Below are positions 25,616 through 35,692 of a stretch of DNA of 64,000 nt, piece by piece. Every line of letters begins with the position of its first letter. Position 1 is the stretch's first letter. A program made the position numbers and the translations under genes. The notes under the pieces are model-generated. The model was not told the origin of the DNA, searched no databases, and worked only from the letters and a program-made list of their open reading frames with translations. The DNA comes from Neobacillus niacini (GTDB taxonomy: Bacteria > Bacillota > Bacilli > Bacillales > Cytobacillaceae). The DNA is taken from the NCBI RefSeq assembly GCF_030817595.1, contig NZ_JAUSZN010000001.1, positions 5,878,001-5,942,000 on the forward strand, in the 5' to 3' direction.

Positions 25616-26167
25616 ATGAGGTTCAATTGGGTAGCTCAGTATCGGCTTGGTTTAGCCTTTGTTACGGTTGTTCTCTTCATGTCTATCGGAATGGTGCCAG
25701 GAATAGTAGAAACTGGTTTCGCCGAACAAATGAAAAACCATCAGGATCAACAAAAGTCGGAACCTCAGCAATTGACCATTATTTTAGAAAGAATCTATCT
25801 TGATGGAGAAATGAGTGAGGAAGTAGTTCTTGATTCTTACTGGTCTATTGAAAACTTTTGGGCCAAATATGATCAATGGCAGTTAGTTGATATTGATGAA
25901 TCCACTATGGTGTTTAGAAAACAGGTGGATGATATTTCACCATTACTAAAAGCGAATGGCTATTTTGGAATTACTGATGATGGCGTGTTGACCATTTATA
26001 ATGGCCGTCCCGATCCATCCCGAATCATCCAATCTTTTTTTCAGATAGATGTGAAAAAGCTCGAAAGCAAAAAGCAAGAAGAGCTGATTCAAGGTATTCC
26101 TATTAAGACAAGAGACCGTTATGTAGAAGTACTAGAAACATTTAAGCCTTATTCGATGAAAGAATAA
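25616..26167 (+). CDS. bofC: Sporulation checkpoint regulator BofC
   Basis: Forespore-secreted protein that restrains SpoIVB signalling to the sigma-K checkpoint, which acts through SpoIVFA/SpoIVFB, also in this window. 183 aa: an N-terminal membrane/signal segment (about 10-28), then the BofC domains including FRKQVDDISPLLKANGYFG and GRPDPSRIIQSFFQID, matching B. subtilis. The ATG 25616 start follows AAGAGGTGA; a closer ATG at 25612 is out of frame. Confidence 0.95.
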   Translation: MRFNWVAQYRLGLAFVTVVLFMSIGMVPGIVETGFAEQMKNHQDQQKSEPQQLTIILERIYLDGEMSEEVVLDSYWSIENFWAKYDQWQLVDIDESTMVFRKQVDDISPLLKANGYFGITDDGVLTIYNGRPDPSRIIQSFFQIDVKKLESKKQEELIQGIPIKTRDRYVEVLETFKPYSMKE

Positions 26168-26186
26168 TCATACCCTAAAGGATTCT

Positions 26187-26640
26187 GGGCTTCATGAACT
26201 ATTCATGGGGTCCATTATTGCGTTTCTAAAAGGATTTTGGGCTTCATGAGTGCTTCATGAGGCCAATTTTTGTTTTTTAAAACGATATTGGGCTTCATGA
26301 GTGCATCATGAGGCCCATTTTTGTTTTTTGAAAAAGATATTGGGCTTCATGAGCGTTTCATGAGGCCCAATTTTGTTAAAAAGATATTGGGCTTCATGAG
26401 CGTTTCATGAGGCCCATTTTTGTTTTTTGAAAAAGATATTGGGCTTCATGAGCGTTTCATGAGGCCCAATTTTGTTTTTTGAAAAAGATATTGGGCTTCA
26501 TGAGCGCTTCATGAGGCCCAATTTTGTTTTTTGAAAAAGATATTGGGCTTCATGAACCCTATATGAGGTCTATTATTGCATTTTCAATAAGCTTTTGGGC
26601 TTCATGAACCATTCATGAGGTCCTTTTTGCGTCTTCAATA
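26187..26640 (+). repeat. 52-bp tandem repeat array, nine units
   Basis: Units start with GGGCTTCATGA at 26187, 26239, 26290, 26342, 26389, 26441, 26493, 26545 and 26597: 52 bp apart except one 51 and one 47. Each unit is a near-palindrome, GGGCTTCATGA then TCATGAGGCCC, followed by a T-rich spacer and GAAAAAGATATT. Central units are nearly identical; the first and the last two are diverged in similar ways (AACTATTCATG, AACCATTCATG). The same family occurs inverted at 52801-53030. The array fills the bofC to SDR gap; no gene is seen. Confidence 0.95.
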
Positions 26641-26783
26641 AGAATTCGCTCACCCTAACCGATCATCATCCTGTTATCTCATCCTAAAGTTGTAGATAAA
26701 GTTCAAGCTTTTTTCTGAGGGAAGTTTTTCCAGAATCCATTAAGCTAAAGACATCAAGAAAAACACTTAAAGGAGCGATTGAA

Positions 26784-27503
26784 ATGACAAAAGTGGTTAT
26801 GATTACGGGTGCCTCTAAAGGTTTAGGCAGAGCTTTAACACTAGCATTTGCAAAAGAAGGAGCGCGGTTAGCGATTTGTTCGAGAACATCGAAAGGCTTG
26901 TCAAAAGTTCAGGAAGAGGCAGAAGCATTTGGTGCAGAAGTACTCGCTGTAACAGCGGATATCTCACTTACTAGAGATGTAGAACGGTTTGTCGCTATGA
27001 CTGAGGAGGCATTTGGTCAAATTGATATTCTCATAAACAATGCTTCGATTCTCGGACCAAGTCCAATACCATTATTGCTAGACTATCCAGAAGAGGATTT
27101 TGCTGAAGTGTTACGAGTTAATTCCATCTCCCCATTCCTCGTAACCAGAAGAGTAATACCTGGAATGCTGCAACGCAATCAAGGCTCTATTATTAATGTA
27201 ACCTCAGAAGCAGGGCATGTGGGTTATGCAGGCTGGGGTGCATACGGTATTTCTAAATTTGCTGTCGAGGGTCTAACTGAAACCTGGGCAGACGAGTTAA
27301 GCGAAACGAAAGTGCGAGTAAATATGGTGGATCCGGGTGAAATGGATACAGACATGCACCGATTAGCGGTTCCTGACTGTGATTATCCATTAGCAAAACC
27401 AGAAGATGTCGTTAACGTGTTTTTATATCTAGCTTCAGATAAGTCACTCGGAGTAACAGGTCAGCGGTTTGAAGCTCAAGAGTTTACAGGGGAGGGATTG
27501 TAA
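26784..27503 (+). CDS. Short-chain dehydrogenase/reductase
   Basis: 239-aa classical SDR: nucleotide-binding TGASKGLG (8-15), structural NNAS, and catalytic Ser141, Tyr154, Lys158 (GAYGISKFAVEG). Probably an NADP-dependent oxidoreductase (3-oxoacyl reductase-like); the substrate is unknown. ATG 26784 follows AAAGGAG. Its stop overlaps the next start (TAATG), so it is coupled to the QueA-like gene. B. subtilis lacks these genes between bofC and ruvA, so the cassette is accessory relative to that species. Confidence 0.88.
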   Translation: MTKVVMITGASKGLGRALTLAFAKEGARLAICSRTSKGLSKVQEEAEAFGAEVLAVTADISLTRDVERFVAMTEEAFGQIDILINNASILGPSPIPLLLDYPEEDFAEVLRVNSISPFLVTRRVIPGMLQRNQGSIINVTSEAGHVGYAGWGAYGISKFAVEGLTETWADELSETKVRVNMVDPGEMDTDMHRLAVPDCDYPLAKPEDVVNVFLYLASDKSLGVTGQRFEAQEFTGEGL

Positions 27504-28531
27504 TGACTGCCACTGCATTTGATTTCTATTTACCTTCTGAGTTAAATGCTTCTCATCCACCTGAACGGAGGGGCATTAGAAGAGATCATGTTAGGATGAT
27601 GGTTTTAGACAAAAAAACAGGTTCTGTCAGCCATGACCATTTCTTTCGACTTGCTGATTATCTAAAGCCTGGAGACTTGGTTGTCATGAACAACAGCCGA
27701 ACAGTACCCGCCATTTTAAAGGCAGGTTTATTTAGAAATACAAAATGTATCCAGCAAGAAGTTGAAATCAGACTTGCAAGACGACGCAATGATGAGACTT
27801 GGGACGCTCTAATCGTGACAGAGGAAGCTAGATTAGGTGATATCCTGCAATTTTCATCCGACCTATCTGCAGTCGTTATTGATATGAAAGAGGGCTCCCC
27901 GCTCAAAACAATCCTTTTCTCCAAAAAAGGTACAGACCTTTTTAATAGTATTTATGCTATTGGGGAACCCGTTCGCTATGAATATATTCATAACAAATGG
28001 GGGTTGGACTACTATCAAACCGTATTTGCCAGCCATCCTGGCTCAGTAGAAATGCCTTCCGCAGGCAGAGCATTTAGCTGGGAACTGCTATTTAATCTTC
28101 AGAAGAAAGGGATCGAGCTCGATTTTATTCAGCTTCATACCGGGCTTAGCTATCTGTTGGATGACGATTTGGAGACATCGCCAGCTGATAATTACGAAGA
28201 ATACCATCTATCTGAAAAAACCATTGAAAAAATTCGTAAAACAAAAGAGTCAGGCGGCAGGGTAATTGCAGTTGGTACTACGGTGGTAAGAGCCCTTGAA
28301 AGTGCAGGGATTACCGGTGCATTGAATGGGGTAACGAATCTTTACATCAATCGAAATTTCAAGTTGAAAATGGCAGATGGCATTATTACAGGTTTCCATG
28401 AACCAAAGGCCAGTCATCTGGATATGCTTACTGCGTTTGTACCTCAAAATTTATTATGGAATGCCTATGAAGGGGCAATCGACCAGCGTTACTTGTGGCA
28501 CGAATTTGGGGATATGAATCTAATTTTATAG
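27503..28531 (+). CDS. QueA-like paralogue, divergent motifs
   Basis: 342 aa, full-length homologue of AdoMet:tRNA ribosyltransferase-isomerase by eye (start FDFYLPSELNASHPPE; VMNNSRTVPA; VGTTVVRALES; ITGFHEPKASHLDML). The real queA is at 32556. Here the motif that in QueA reads [13 protein letters not shown] is GSVEMPSAGRAFS, and other conserved segments differ, so it may have a different substrate. It is coupled to the SDR upstream (one-base overlap) and closely followed by the VOC gene. Automatic annotation would likely call it QueA; I would not. Confidence 0.8.
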   Translation: MTATAFDFYLPSELNASHPPERRGIRRDHVRMMVLDKKTGSVSHDHFFRLADYLKPGDLVVMNNSRTVPAILKAGLFRNTKCIQQEVEIRLARRRNDETWDALIVTEEARLGDILQFSSDLSAVVIDMKEGSPLKTILFSKKGTDLFNSIYAIGEPVRYEYIHNKWGLDYYQTVFASHPGSVEMPSAGRAFSWELLFNLQKKGIELDFIQLHTGLSYLLDDDLETSPADNYEEYHLSEKTIEKIRKTKESGGRVIAVGTTVVRALESAGITGALNGVTNLYINRNFKLKMADGIITGFHEPKASHLDMLTAFVPQNLLWNAYEGAIDQRYLWHEFGDMNLIL

Positions 28532-28543
28532 AGGGGAATAACT

Positions 28544-28915
28544 ATGCGCTTTCACCATTTTGCGATTGAAGTAAAGGATTTGGAAACATCGGCAGCATTC
28601 TATCAAAAATTTATCAGTCTTCAGGAAGAAAGCCGTTTTCTTTTTGGTGGGGAGAAGATTATCTTTTTAAAAGCGGATAATTTTCGACTGGAACTGATTT
28701 CTGCCACAGAACAATCAGCCAATAACCATTCATCCATTCATCTATGTTTTGAGGTCGACAGCATAGATGAGGTAACCCAGCATTTTAATGAAAATGGTAT
28801 TTTCGCAATCGACGGTCCCTATAAGCTTGAAAATGGCTGGGAAACTATTTTTTATCAGGGACCTGATAATGAGATAATCGAGTTCATACAGATTGGAGGA
28901 AAAGCTGACAAATAA
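28544..28915 (+). CDS. VOC/glyoxalase-fold protein
   Basis: 123-aa single vicinal-oxygen-chelate domain with paired beta-alpha-beta-beta-beta units. Candidate metal ligands are His4 or His5 near the N-terminus (FHHFAIEVKDL), the HLCFEV segment and the glutamate in NEIIEFIQIG. It could be a lyase, isomerase or dioxygenase-like enzyme. It follows the QueA-like gene by 12 bases with GAGGGG, completing a three-gene operon, and its 3' end overlaps a terminator. Confidence 0.82.
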   Translation: MRFHHFAIEVKDLETSAAFYQKFISLQEESRFLFGGEKIIFLKADNFRLELISATEQSANNHSSIHLCFEVDSIDEVTQHFNENGIFAIDGPYKLENGWETIFYQGPDNEIIEFIQIGGKADK

Positions 28916-28930
28916 AACGTCAGCTTTTTG
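28900..28930 (+). terminator. Rho-independent terminator of the SDR cassette
   Basis: AAAGCTGAC (28901-28909) pairs with GTCAGCTTT, with five T; the left arm lies inside the VOC coding end. Confidence 0.9.
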
Positions 28931-29006
28931 GTTACTTCCTGCTTGCCTATAAGATTGAGCTGCGACTATGATTTAATCATTAGCTAGAAAATTGGGAGAG
29001 GTTGAA

Positions 29007-30116
29007 ATGTCCAGAAACGAAGAAATCGGTATCTTAAAGGAAATTGCTGAACTCTTGAATGAAGGCACAGATTCGAAGGCGGTTTTAGCAGGGGTATTAA
29101 GAAAACTTCTACACCTGACCGGGCTACAATCGGGCTGGATTTTTTTAATCGATGAAAAAGGGGCACATCAGCTTGCTGCAAAAGAGGCGTTACCTGAGCC
29201 TTTATCACAAAACCATAACCAAAGAATGTGTCAGGGCGATTGCTGGTGTGTCAGTCGATATAATAGCGGGAAATTGAACAAGGCGGTCAACATTATCGAA
29301 TGTCAGCGAATTGAAAATGTAATCCTCGAAAAAGCTGGAGACCCAGGCGGTTTGACACATCATGCTACAGTTCCGTTAAGAGCGGGGAATGAGCGATTTG
29401 GATTATTAAATGTCGGATCACCTAATAAGACTCACTTTCAAAAAGATGAACTTGCCTTACTTGAGGCTGTTGCCTTTCAAATCGGAACTGCACTAAAAAG
29501 AATAAAATTAACGCAAAGAGAGCAAGAGACAGCACTCATTTCTGAACGGAATCGACTTGCTAGAGATTTGCATGATTCTGTGAATCAATTACTTTTCTCG
29601 CTAAGCCTGACAGCTAGGGCTGGCAGAGAAATGACAGATAACGAAGAGGTTCAACAAACCTTCTCCTATATTCAAGATCTTGCCCAGGACGCGCTTGGAG
29701 AAATGAGGGCGCTGATTTGGCAGCTAAAGCCACAAGGACTGGAAAATGGAATAATTAGTGCATTAAGCAGTTATGCTGAAATGCTGGGTTTAACCATAGA
29801 TGCCAAATTAACGGGGATCTCAAGCTTTCCGGAAAAGATAGAGGAAACCCTCTGGAGAATTGGGCAGGAAGCGCTAGGAAATTGTAAAAAGCACTCACAA
29901 ACAACACATGTTTCATTGTTTTTAAACAGAAGCAGTGATTCAGTGACGATGAAAATTCAAGATCGTGGCTGCGGCTTCTATTATGATGAGTGTTTTAAAC
30001 TTCCATCGTTCGGATTAAAAAATATGAAAGCACGAGCAGAGGCTTTAAACGGGACGTTCCATATAAAGAGCGAACCAGGAAAAGGAACAAAGATTCAAAT
30101 ACAGATTCCAATCTAG
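29007..30116 (+). CDS. NarL-type sensor histidine kinase with cysteine-rich GAF domain
   Basis: 369-aa cytoplasmic kinase: GAF domain (about 15-165), HisKA_3 dimerisation domain with His189 in LARDLHDSVNQ, and an HATPase domain (about 270-365; DRGCGF). The GAF carries Cys75, Cys79, Cys81 and Cys99 (MCQGDCWC and later IIECQ). This is reminiscent of AirS/YhcY kinases, where cysteines bind a redox-active iron-sulfur cluster; here that is inference. The start is ATG 29007 with GGGAGAGG upstream; an in-frame TTG lies at 28992. The response regulator follows 12 bases later. Confidence 0.88.
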   Translation: MSRNEEIGILKEIAELLNEGTDSKAVLAGVLRKLLHLTGLQSGWIFLIDEKGAHQLAAKEALPEPLSQNHNQRMCQGDCWCVSRYNSGKLNKAVNIIECQRIENVILEKAGDPGGLTHHATVPLRAGNERFGLLNVGSPNKTHFQKDELALLEAVAFQIGTALKRIKLTQREQETALISERNRLARDLHDSVNQLLFSLSLTARAGREMTDNEEVQQTFSYIQDLAQDALGEMRALIWQLKPQGLENGIISALSSYAEMLGLTIDAKLTGISSFPEKIEETLWRIGQEALGNCKKHSQTTHVSLFLNRSSDSVTMKIQDRGCGFYYDECFKLPSFGLKNMKARAEALNGTFHIKSEPGKGTKIQIQIPI

Positions 30117-30128
30117 GGGGGAGAAACA

Positions 30129-30770
30129 ATGGGGATTCGTATATTAATCGCTGATGATCATCATGTGGTGAGACGGGGACTGGCTTTTTTTCTAAAAACA
30201 CAAAAAGATATTGAAATTATTGGAGAAGCGGGAAATGGCAGAGAGGCGGTGGAACTAACACGAACGTTGAAACCAGACCTTGTTCTAATGGATCTCGTAA
30301 TGCCTGAAATGGACGGTATACAGGCCACAAAAATAATAAAATCGGAAATGCCTGAAATAAAGATCATGATGTTGACAAGTTTTTCTGATCAAGATCATGT
30401 CATTCCGGCGTTAGAAGCTGGTGCTTCAGGCTATCAGTTAAAAGACATTGAGCCTGACGAATTAATTGATTGTATTAGAAAAATCATGAGTGGTGAAAAT
30501 CAGCTTCATCCCAAAGCCACCTCTCATCTGCTTGCTAATTTATCCAAAAAAGAAAACAATGAAAGAAATTTAATTGAACAACTGACAAAAAGAGAACTAG
30601 ATGTTCTTAAGGAAATTGCCAGAGGAAAAAGTAATAAGGAAATCGCATCTACACTATTCATAACTGAAAAAACGGTGAAAACGCATGTATCCAATCTCCT
30701 GGCTAAACTAGAAGTAGCCGACCGTACGCAAGCAGCTCTTTTTGCAGTTAAGAATCAGCTTGTCGAGTAA
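30129..30770 (+). CDS. NarL/FixJ-family response regulator
   Basis: 213-aa DNA-binding regulator, the partner of the kinase upstream. Receiver domain (1-120) with acidic pair ADD (8-10), phosphorylated Asp55 (VLMDLVMPEMDG) and a conserved lysine at about 105; LuxR-type helix-turn-helix at about 150-210 (LTKRELDVLKEIARGKSNKEIA). ATG 30129 after GGGGGGAG. It resembles YhcZ/AirR. Target genes are unknown. Confidence 0.92.
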   Translation: MGIRILIADDHHVVRRGLAFFLKTQKDIEIIGEAGNGREAVELTRTLKPDLVLMDLVMPEMDGIQATKIIKSEMPEIKIMMLTSFSDQDHVIPALEAGASGYQLKDIEPDELIDCIRKIMSGENQLHPKATSHLLANLSKKENNERNLIEQLTKRELDVLKEIARGKSNKEIASTLFITEKTVKTHVSNLLAKLEVADRTQAALFAVKNQLVE

Positions 30771-30771
30771 C

Positions 30772-30800
30772 CAGCGGCCAAATAAGGTCGCTATTTTAAT
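30772..30800 (+). terminator. Weak terminator after the response regulator
   Basis: AGCGGCC / GGTCGCT stem with loop AAATAA and tail ATTTTAATTT. Confidence 0.65.
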
Positions 30801-30904
30801 TTAACAGAAAACTTTTTCTCTTTATCTTCACAGCCTTCTTTTTCAAATCCTTTATATTTATATGTTAGAATGGAATACATGAAACACTGGGGGAGAGAAA
30901 GCGA

Positions 30905-31516
30905 TTGTACGAATTTATTAAAGGCTCGCTTGAGTTTGTGTGTCCTGAATATATTGTGATTGAGAATAATGGGATTGGCTATCAAATTTCAACACCTAAT
31001 CCGTTTATTTATTCTAGTAAAATGAATACTAATGTTACTGTCTTTACATATCATTATGTTCGAGAAGATTTAATCGCGTTATATGGCTTTGAAACAAGAG
31101 AAGAGAAAAAACTGTTTACGAAATTGTTGAATGTTTCAGGAATCGGACCTAAAGGTGCATTAGCGATTTTAGCTTCTGGTGAGGTGCAGCAGGTTGTTTC
31201 AGCGATAGAAAATGAGGATGAAAGCTACCTAATCAAGTTCCCAGGGGTGGGCAAAAAAACAGCTAGACAAATGATTCTTGATTTAAAAGGAAAATTACAG
31301 GATATTGTTCCTGATTATTTTCCGAATTTATTTAACGCTGATACATTACCAATTGCAGCACAGTCTACCAATCATGCTTTTGAAGAGGCAATTCTTGCAT
31401 TGAAAGCTCTTGGTTATTCAGACAAAGAAGTGAAAAAGATTTCACCTGAGTTACGAAAAGAACAGCTGTCAACCGACCAATATATTAAAAAAGCCCTGCA
31501 GCGGCTTTTAAAATAA
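30905..31516 (+). CDS. ruvA: Holliday junction DNA helicase subunit RuvA
   Basis: Junction-binding subunit of the RuvAB branch migration complex. 203 aa: OB fold (1-62), tandem helix-hairpin-helix region (about 70-140; [12 protein letters not shown] and [17 protein letters not shown]) and a C-terminal RuvB-contacting domain (about 155-203). Start TTG 30905 after GGGGGAGAG. ruvB follows after 11 bases. Confidence 0.97.
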   Translation: MYEFIKGSLEFVCPEYIVIENNGIGYQISTPNPFIYSSKMNTNVTVFTYHYVREDLIALYGFETREEKKLFTKLLNVSGIGPKGALAILASGEVQQVVSAIENEDESYLIKFPGVGKKTARQMILDLKGKLQDIVPDYFPNLFNADTLPIAAQSTNHAFEEAILALKALGYSDKEVKKISPELRKEQLSTDQYIKKALQRLLK

Positions 31517-31527
31517 GGTGATTATTC

Positions 31528-32529
31528 ATGGATGAGAGAATTATTTCTAGTGAAGCAGACCAGAGCGAAATCTCCTTAGAGCAAAGCCTCAGACCGCAAA
31601 CGCTAAAACAATACATTGGTCAGGATCAAGTCAAAAAAAGTCTTGAGATTTTCATTGAAGCGGCAAGACTTCGCAAGGAAACATTGGACCATGTTCTTTT
31701 ATATGGACCACCTGGGTTAGGAAAGACCACACTTGCTGTCATTATTGCCAATGAAATGGGAGTAAACATCCGTACCACCTCTGGTCCTGCTATTGAAAGA
31801 CCGGGGGATTTAGCGGCCATTCTTACTGCACTTGAGCCTGGTGACGTTTTATTTATAGATGAAATCCACCGGCTGCCAAGACAGATTGAAGAGGTTCTTT
31901 ATCCGGCGATGGAGGATTTTTGTCTGGATATTGTTATTGGCAAAGGACCGAGTGCGCGTTCCGTGCGTCTGGACCTCCCGCCGTTTACGCTTGTTGGGGC
32001 AACGACGAGGGCAGGCTCTTTATCCGCTCCGCTTCGTGACAGATTTGGAGTTTTGAGTAGACTCGAGTATTATAAAGAAGACCAATTGAAAAATATCGTA
32101 CTCCGAACAGCAGATTTATTTGAAACAAAGATAGACGACCAATCTGCTGCTGAAATTGCCAGACGTGCTAGGGGAACCCCAAGGATAGCCAACCGTTTAC
32201 TTCGCAGAGTAAGAGATTTTGCGCAGGTAAAAGGAAATGGTGAAATTGATATAACTTTGGCAAGGGAGTCTTTGGAGCTCCTGCAGGTAGATAAACTTGG
32301 GCTTGATCATATTGACCATAAGCTGTTAAAAGGAATTATTGAAAGATTCCGTGGCGGACCGGTGGGACTTGATACTATTGCGGCATCTATAGGAGAAGAA
32401 TCAGAAACAATCGAAGATGTTTATGAACCGTATTTACTGCAAATTGGCTTTTTACAAAGAACACCAAGAGGAAGAGTGGTCACAGAATTAGTCTATCGCC
32501 ACTTTGGCATGGAGCCGCCAAAACAGTAA
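31528..32529 (+). CDS. ruvB: Holliday junction DNA helicase motor RuvB
   Basis: AAA+ hexameric motor driving branch migration. 333 aa: Walker [10 protein letters not shown], Walker B DEIHRLPR, sensor 1 GATTRAG, arginine-finger region APLRDRFG, and C-terminal winged helix (about 255-330). ATG 31528. The ruvA-ruvB-queA-tgt-yajC order is that of B. subtilis. Confidence 0.98.
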   Translation: MDERIISSEADQSEISLEQSLRPQTLKQYIGQDQVKKSLEIFIEAARLRKETLDHVLLYGPPGLGKTTLAVIIANEMGVNIRTTSGPAIERPGDLAAILTALEPGDVLFIDEIHRLPRQIEEVLYPAMEDFCLDIVIGKGPSARSVRLDLPPFTLVGATTRAGSLSAPLRDRFGVLSRLEYYKEDQLKNIVLRTADLFETKIDDQSAAEIARRARGTPRIANRLLRRVRDFAQVKGNGEIDITLARESLELLQVDKLGLDHIDHKLLKGIIERFRGGPVGLDTIAASIGEESETIEDVYEPYLLQIGFLQRTPRGRVVTELVYRHFGMEPPKQ

Positions 32530-32555
32530 TTTATTGATAAGTAGGGATGTATTTT

Positions 32556-33584
32556 ATGAAGGTAGATTTATTTGATTTTCATTTGCCTGAAGAGCTGATT
32601 GCTCAAGTTCCGCTTCAAAACCGGACGGATAGCAGATTAATGGTTGTGAATAAGGAAACAGGCGAATTAAAGCATGATATTTTTAAAAATATTAGTGAAT
32701 ACCTGCGTGAAGGGGATTGCCTTGTCTTAAACGATACAAAGGTACTTCCGGCACGCCTTTTTGGTGTGAAAAAGGATACAGGTGCGAAAATTGAAGTTTT
32801 ACTATTGAAACAGCTGGAAGGCGATAAGTGGGAAACTCTTGTGAAGCCTGCAAAGCGTGTTAAAGAGGGAACTGAACTTGATTTTGGTGATGGACTGCTA
32901 ACTGCAGTATGTACTGGAACCTCTGAGCATGGTGGAAGAGTATTGGAATTCAACTATGAGGGTATTTTTTATGAGCTGCTTGATCGATTAGGAGAAATGC
33001 CATTACCTCCTTATATTAAAGAGCAGCTTGACGACAGAGACAGGTATCAAACTGTATATGCCCGTGAACCAGGATCAGCTGCAGCCCCAACCGCTGGGCT
33101 CCATTTTACGGAAGAGCTGCTGAATGAAGTTAGAGAAAAGGGTGTCCACGTAACGTTTATTACCCTTCATGTTGGGCTAGGAACGTTCAGGCCGGTTAGT
33201 GTGGATGATGTGTTAGAGCATGATATGCACGCGGAATTTTATATGATTACAGAAGGAACAGCCCGATTATTAAATGAAGTCCGACGTAATGGCGGCAGAA
33301 TTATTACCGTTGGTACTACATCAACTCGGACGCTTGAAACCATTGCTTCAGAGAACAATGGTACCTTCATGGAAAGCAGCGGCTGGACCAACATTTTCAT
33401 CTATCCGGGTTACGAATTTAAGGCAATAGATGGAATGATTACGAACTTTCATTTGCCAAAATCCACTTTAATTATGCTTGTAAGTGCATTAGCCGGAAGA
33501 GAAAATATTTTGCATGCCTATAATACAGCTGTAAATGAGCGGTATCGCTTTTTCAGCTTTGGGGACGCCATGCTCATCATCTAG
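32556..33584 (+). CDS. queA: S-adenosylmethionine:tRNA ribosyltransferase-isomerase QueA
   Basis: Transfers and isomerises the ribose of AdoMet onto 7-aminomethyl-deazaguanine in tRNA, making epoxyqueuosine. 342 aa with the normal family motifs [14 protein letters not shown] and [17 protein letters not shown]. The start is ATG 32556 with TAGGGATG upstream; the ATG at 32547 is too close to the ribosome site. tgt, the enzyme that inserts the precursor base, follows after 28 bases. Compare the divergent paralogue at 27503. Confidence 0.97.
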   Translation: MKVDLFDFHLPEELIAQVPLQNRTDSRLMVVNKETGELKHDIFKNISEYLREGDCLVLNDTKVLPARLFGVKKDTGAKIEVLLLKQLEGDKWETLVKPAKRVKEGTELDFGDGLLTAVCTGTSEHGGRVLEFNYEGIFYELLDRLGEMPLPPYIKEQLDDRDRYQTVYAREPGSAAAPTAGLHFTEELLNEVREKGVHVTFITLHVGLGTFRPVSVDDVLEHDMHAEFYMITEGTARLLNEVRRNGGRIITVGTTSTRTLETIASENNGTFMESSGWTNIFIYPGYEFKAIDGMITNFHLPKSTLIMLVSALAGRENILHAYNTAVNERYRFFSFGDAMLII

Positions 33585-33594
33585 GTTAATGTAA

Positions 33595-34752
<1,158 letters not shown>

Positions 34753-34780
34753 TAGATGATTATTGAAAGGAGGGAAACAA

Positions 34781-35080
34781 ATGCAAGGACTAGGTTCAAT
34801 CATTCCATTAATATTAATGTTTGTATTATTTTATTTCCTACTAATTCGTCCGCAGCAAAAACGTACTAAAGCAGTTGCTCAAATGCAGAACGAATTGAAA
34901 AAAGGTGATAAAATTGTCACGATTGGCGGGTTACATGGATTTATCGATTCTATCGATGAAAACAAAGTCGTGATTAAATGTGGAGACGGCAGCCGTCTAA
35001 CATATGACCGAAATGCAATTCGTGAAGTAACGGAATCTGCAAAAACTTCTACATCAGCTGAAGTTTCACTAGAAAAGTAA
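34781..35080 (+). CDS. yajC: Preprotein translocase subunit YajC
   Basis: 99-aa small membrane protein associated with SecDF-YidC. One N-terminal helix (about 5-24; ending LIRPQQKR) and a short cytoplasmic beta domain (KKGDKIVTIGGLHGFI). The start is ATG 34781, preceded by AAAGGAGGG; an upstream in-frame TTG overlaps that site. secDF is 3.7 kb downstream. Confidence 0.95.
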   Translation: MQGLGSIIPLILMFVLFYFLLIRPQQKRTKAVAQMQNELKKGDKIVTIGGLHGFIDSIDENKVVIKCGDGSRLTYDRNAIREVTESAKTSTSAEVSLEK

Positions 35081-35082
35081 GA

Positions 35083-35121
35083 AAAAAGAAGGAAGCCAAA
35101 ATACTCTGGCTTCCTTTTTCT
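35083..35121. terminator. Bidirectional terminator between yajC and yrzE
   Basis: AAAAAGAAGGAAGCCA / TGGCTTCCTTTTT stem with an eight-base loop; A-rich on one side and T-rich on the other, serving both convergent genes. Confidence 0.93.
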
Positions 35122-35533
35122 ATGCTGTTCTCGAATTGCTTGTTGCTATATTTACCCCTAGAATTCCACCCATCATGGCAATTAATGTATAGCAAACATG
35201 GTAAATGACTTGTTCAACGTCAAATAGACGATCGTAACCTAAATATTGCGATAAAAAGACAATCAGGCTATAAATTAAGCCAGTTAATCCCCCAATCAGC
35301 CAGCCCTTTTGTTTTCGCTTTCCACCGGATAAAAATCCTCCTCCAAACAGCCCAATAAAGGACACCGCTGTAATAACGTATTGAAGTGAGACTTCCCGTA
35401 CAGAAGTGAATCTAAGAATTAATGCAAAAATCAAGCTGCTGACAATCGCAAATAAGAAGATGAAAATTAACCCGTACAAAATAGCTGTACCAAAGCTTTT
35501 TGATTCGATTTTACTCGCCCCCTTCAGTTTCAC
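35120..35533 (-). CDS. yrzE: Four-helix membrane protein of the TIGR04086/YrzE family
   Basis: 137 aa with four predicted membrane helices and a basic loop (SGGKRKQKG) between the second and third. Function is unknown; the gene in this position in B. subtilis is yrzE. The start GTG 35533 has no strong ribosome site (TTAGG directly upstream), so the exact start is uncertain. Confidence 0.75.
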   Translation of the reverse strand: MKLKGASKIESKSFGTAILYGLIFIFLFAIVSSLIFALILRFTSVREVSLQYVITAVSFIGLFGGGFLSGGKRKQKGWLIGGLTGLIYSLIVFLSQYLGYDRLFDVEQVIYHVCYTLIAMMGGILGVNIATSNSRTA

Positions 35534-35692
35534 CCTAAGATAAACAGTTTCTTACCTAGTACAAGCATATTCCCTGCACACCAAAAGTAGAATTAAAATT
35601 TTTACAGTTTTATTCTAAATTGGAATACAATTCCGTAATGATTTTGCCTTGTTTGCAAATAATAAATAGGGAAGAAAAAGGGGCGGAATGAA

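Noticed and set aside
27503..28531. Second functional queA
   Set aside because: Key motifs differ from the true queA at 32556, and it belongs to another operon; it is described as a paralogue instead.
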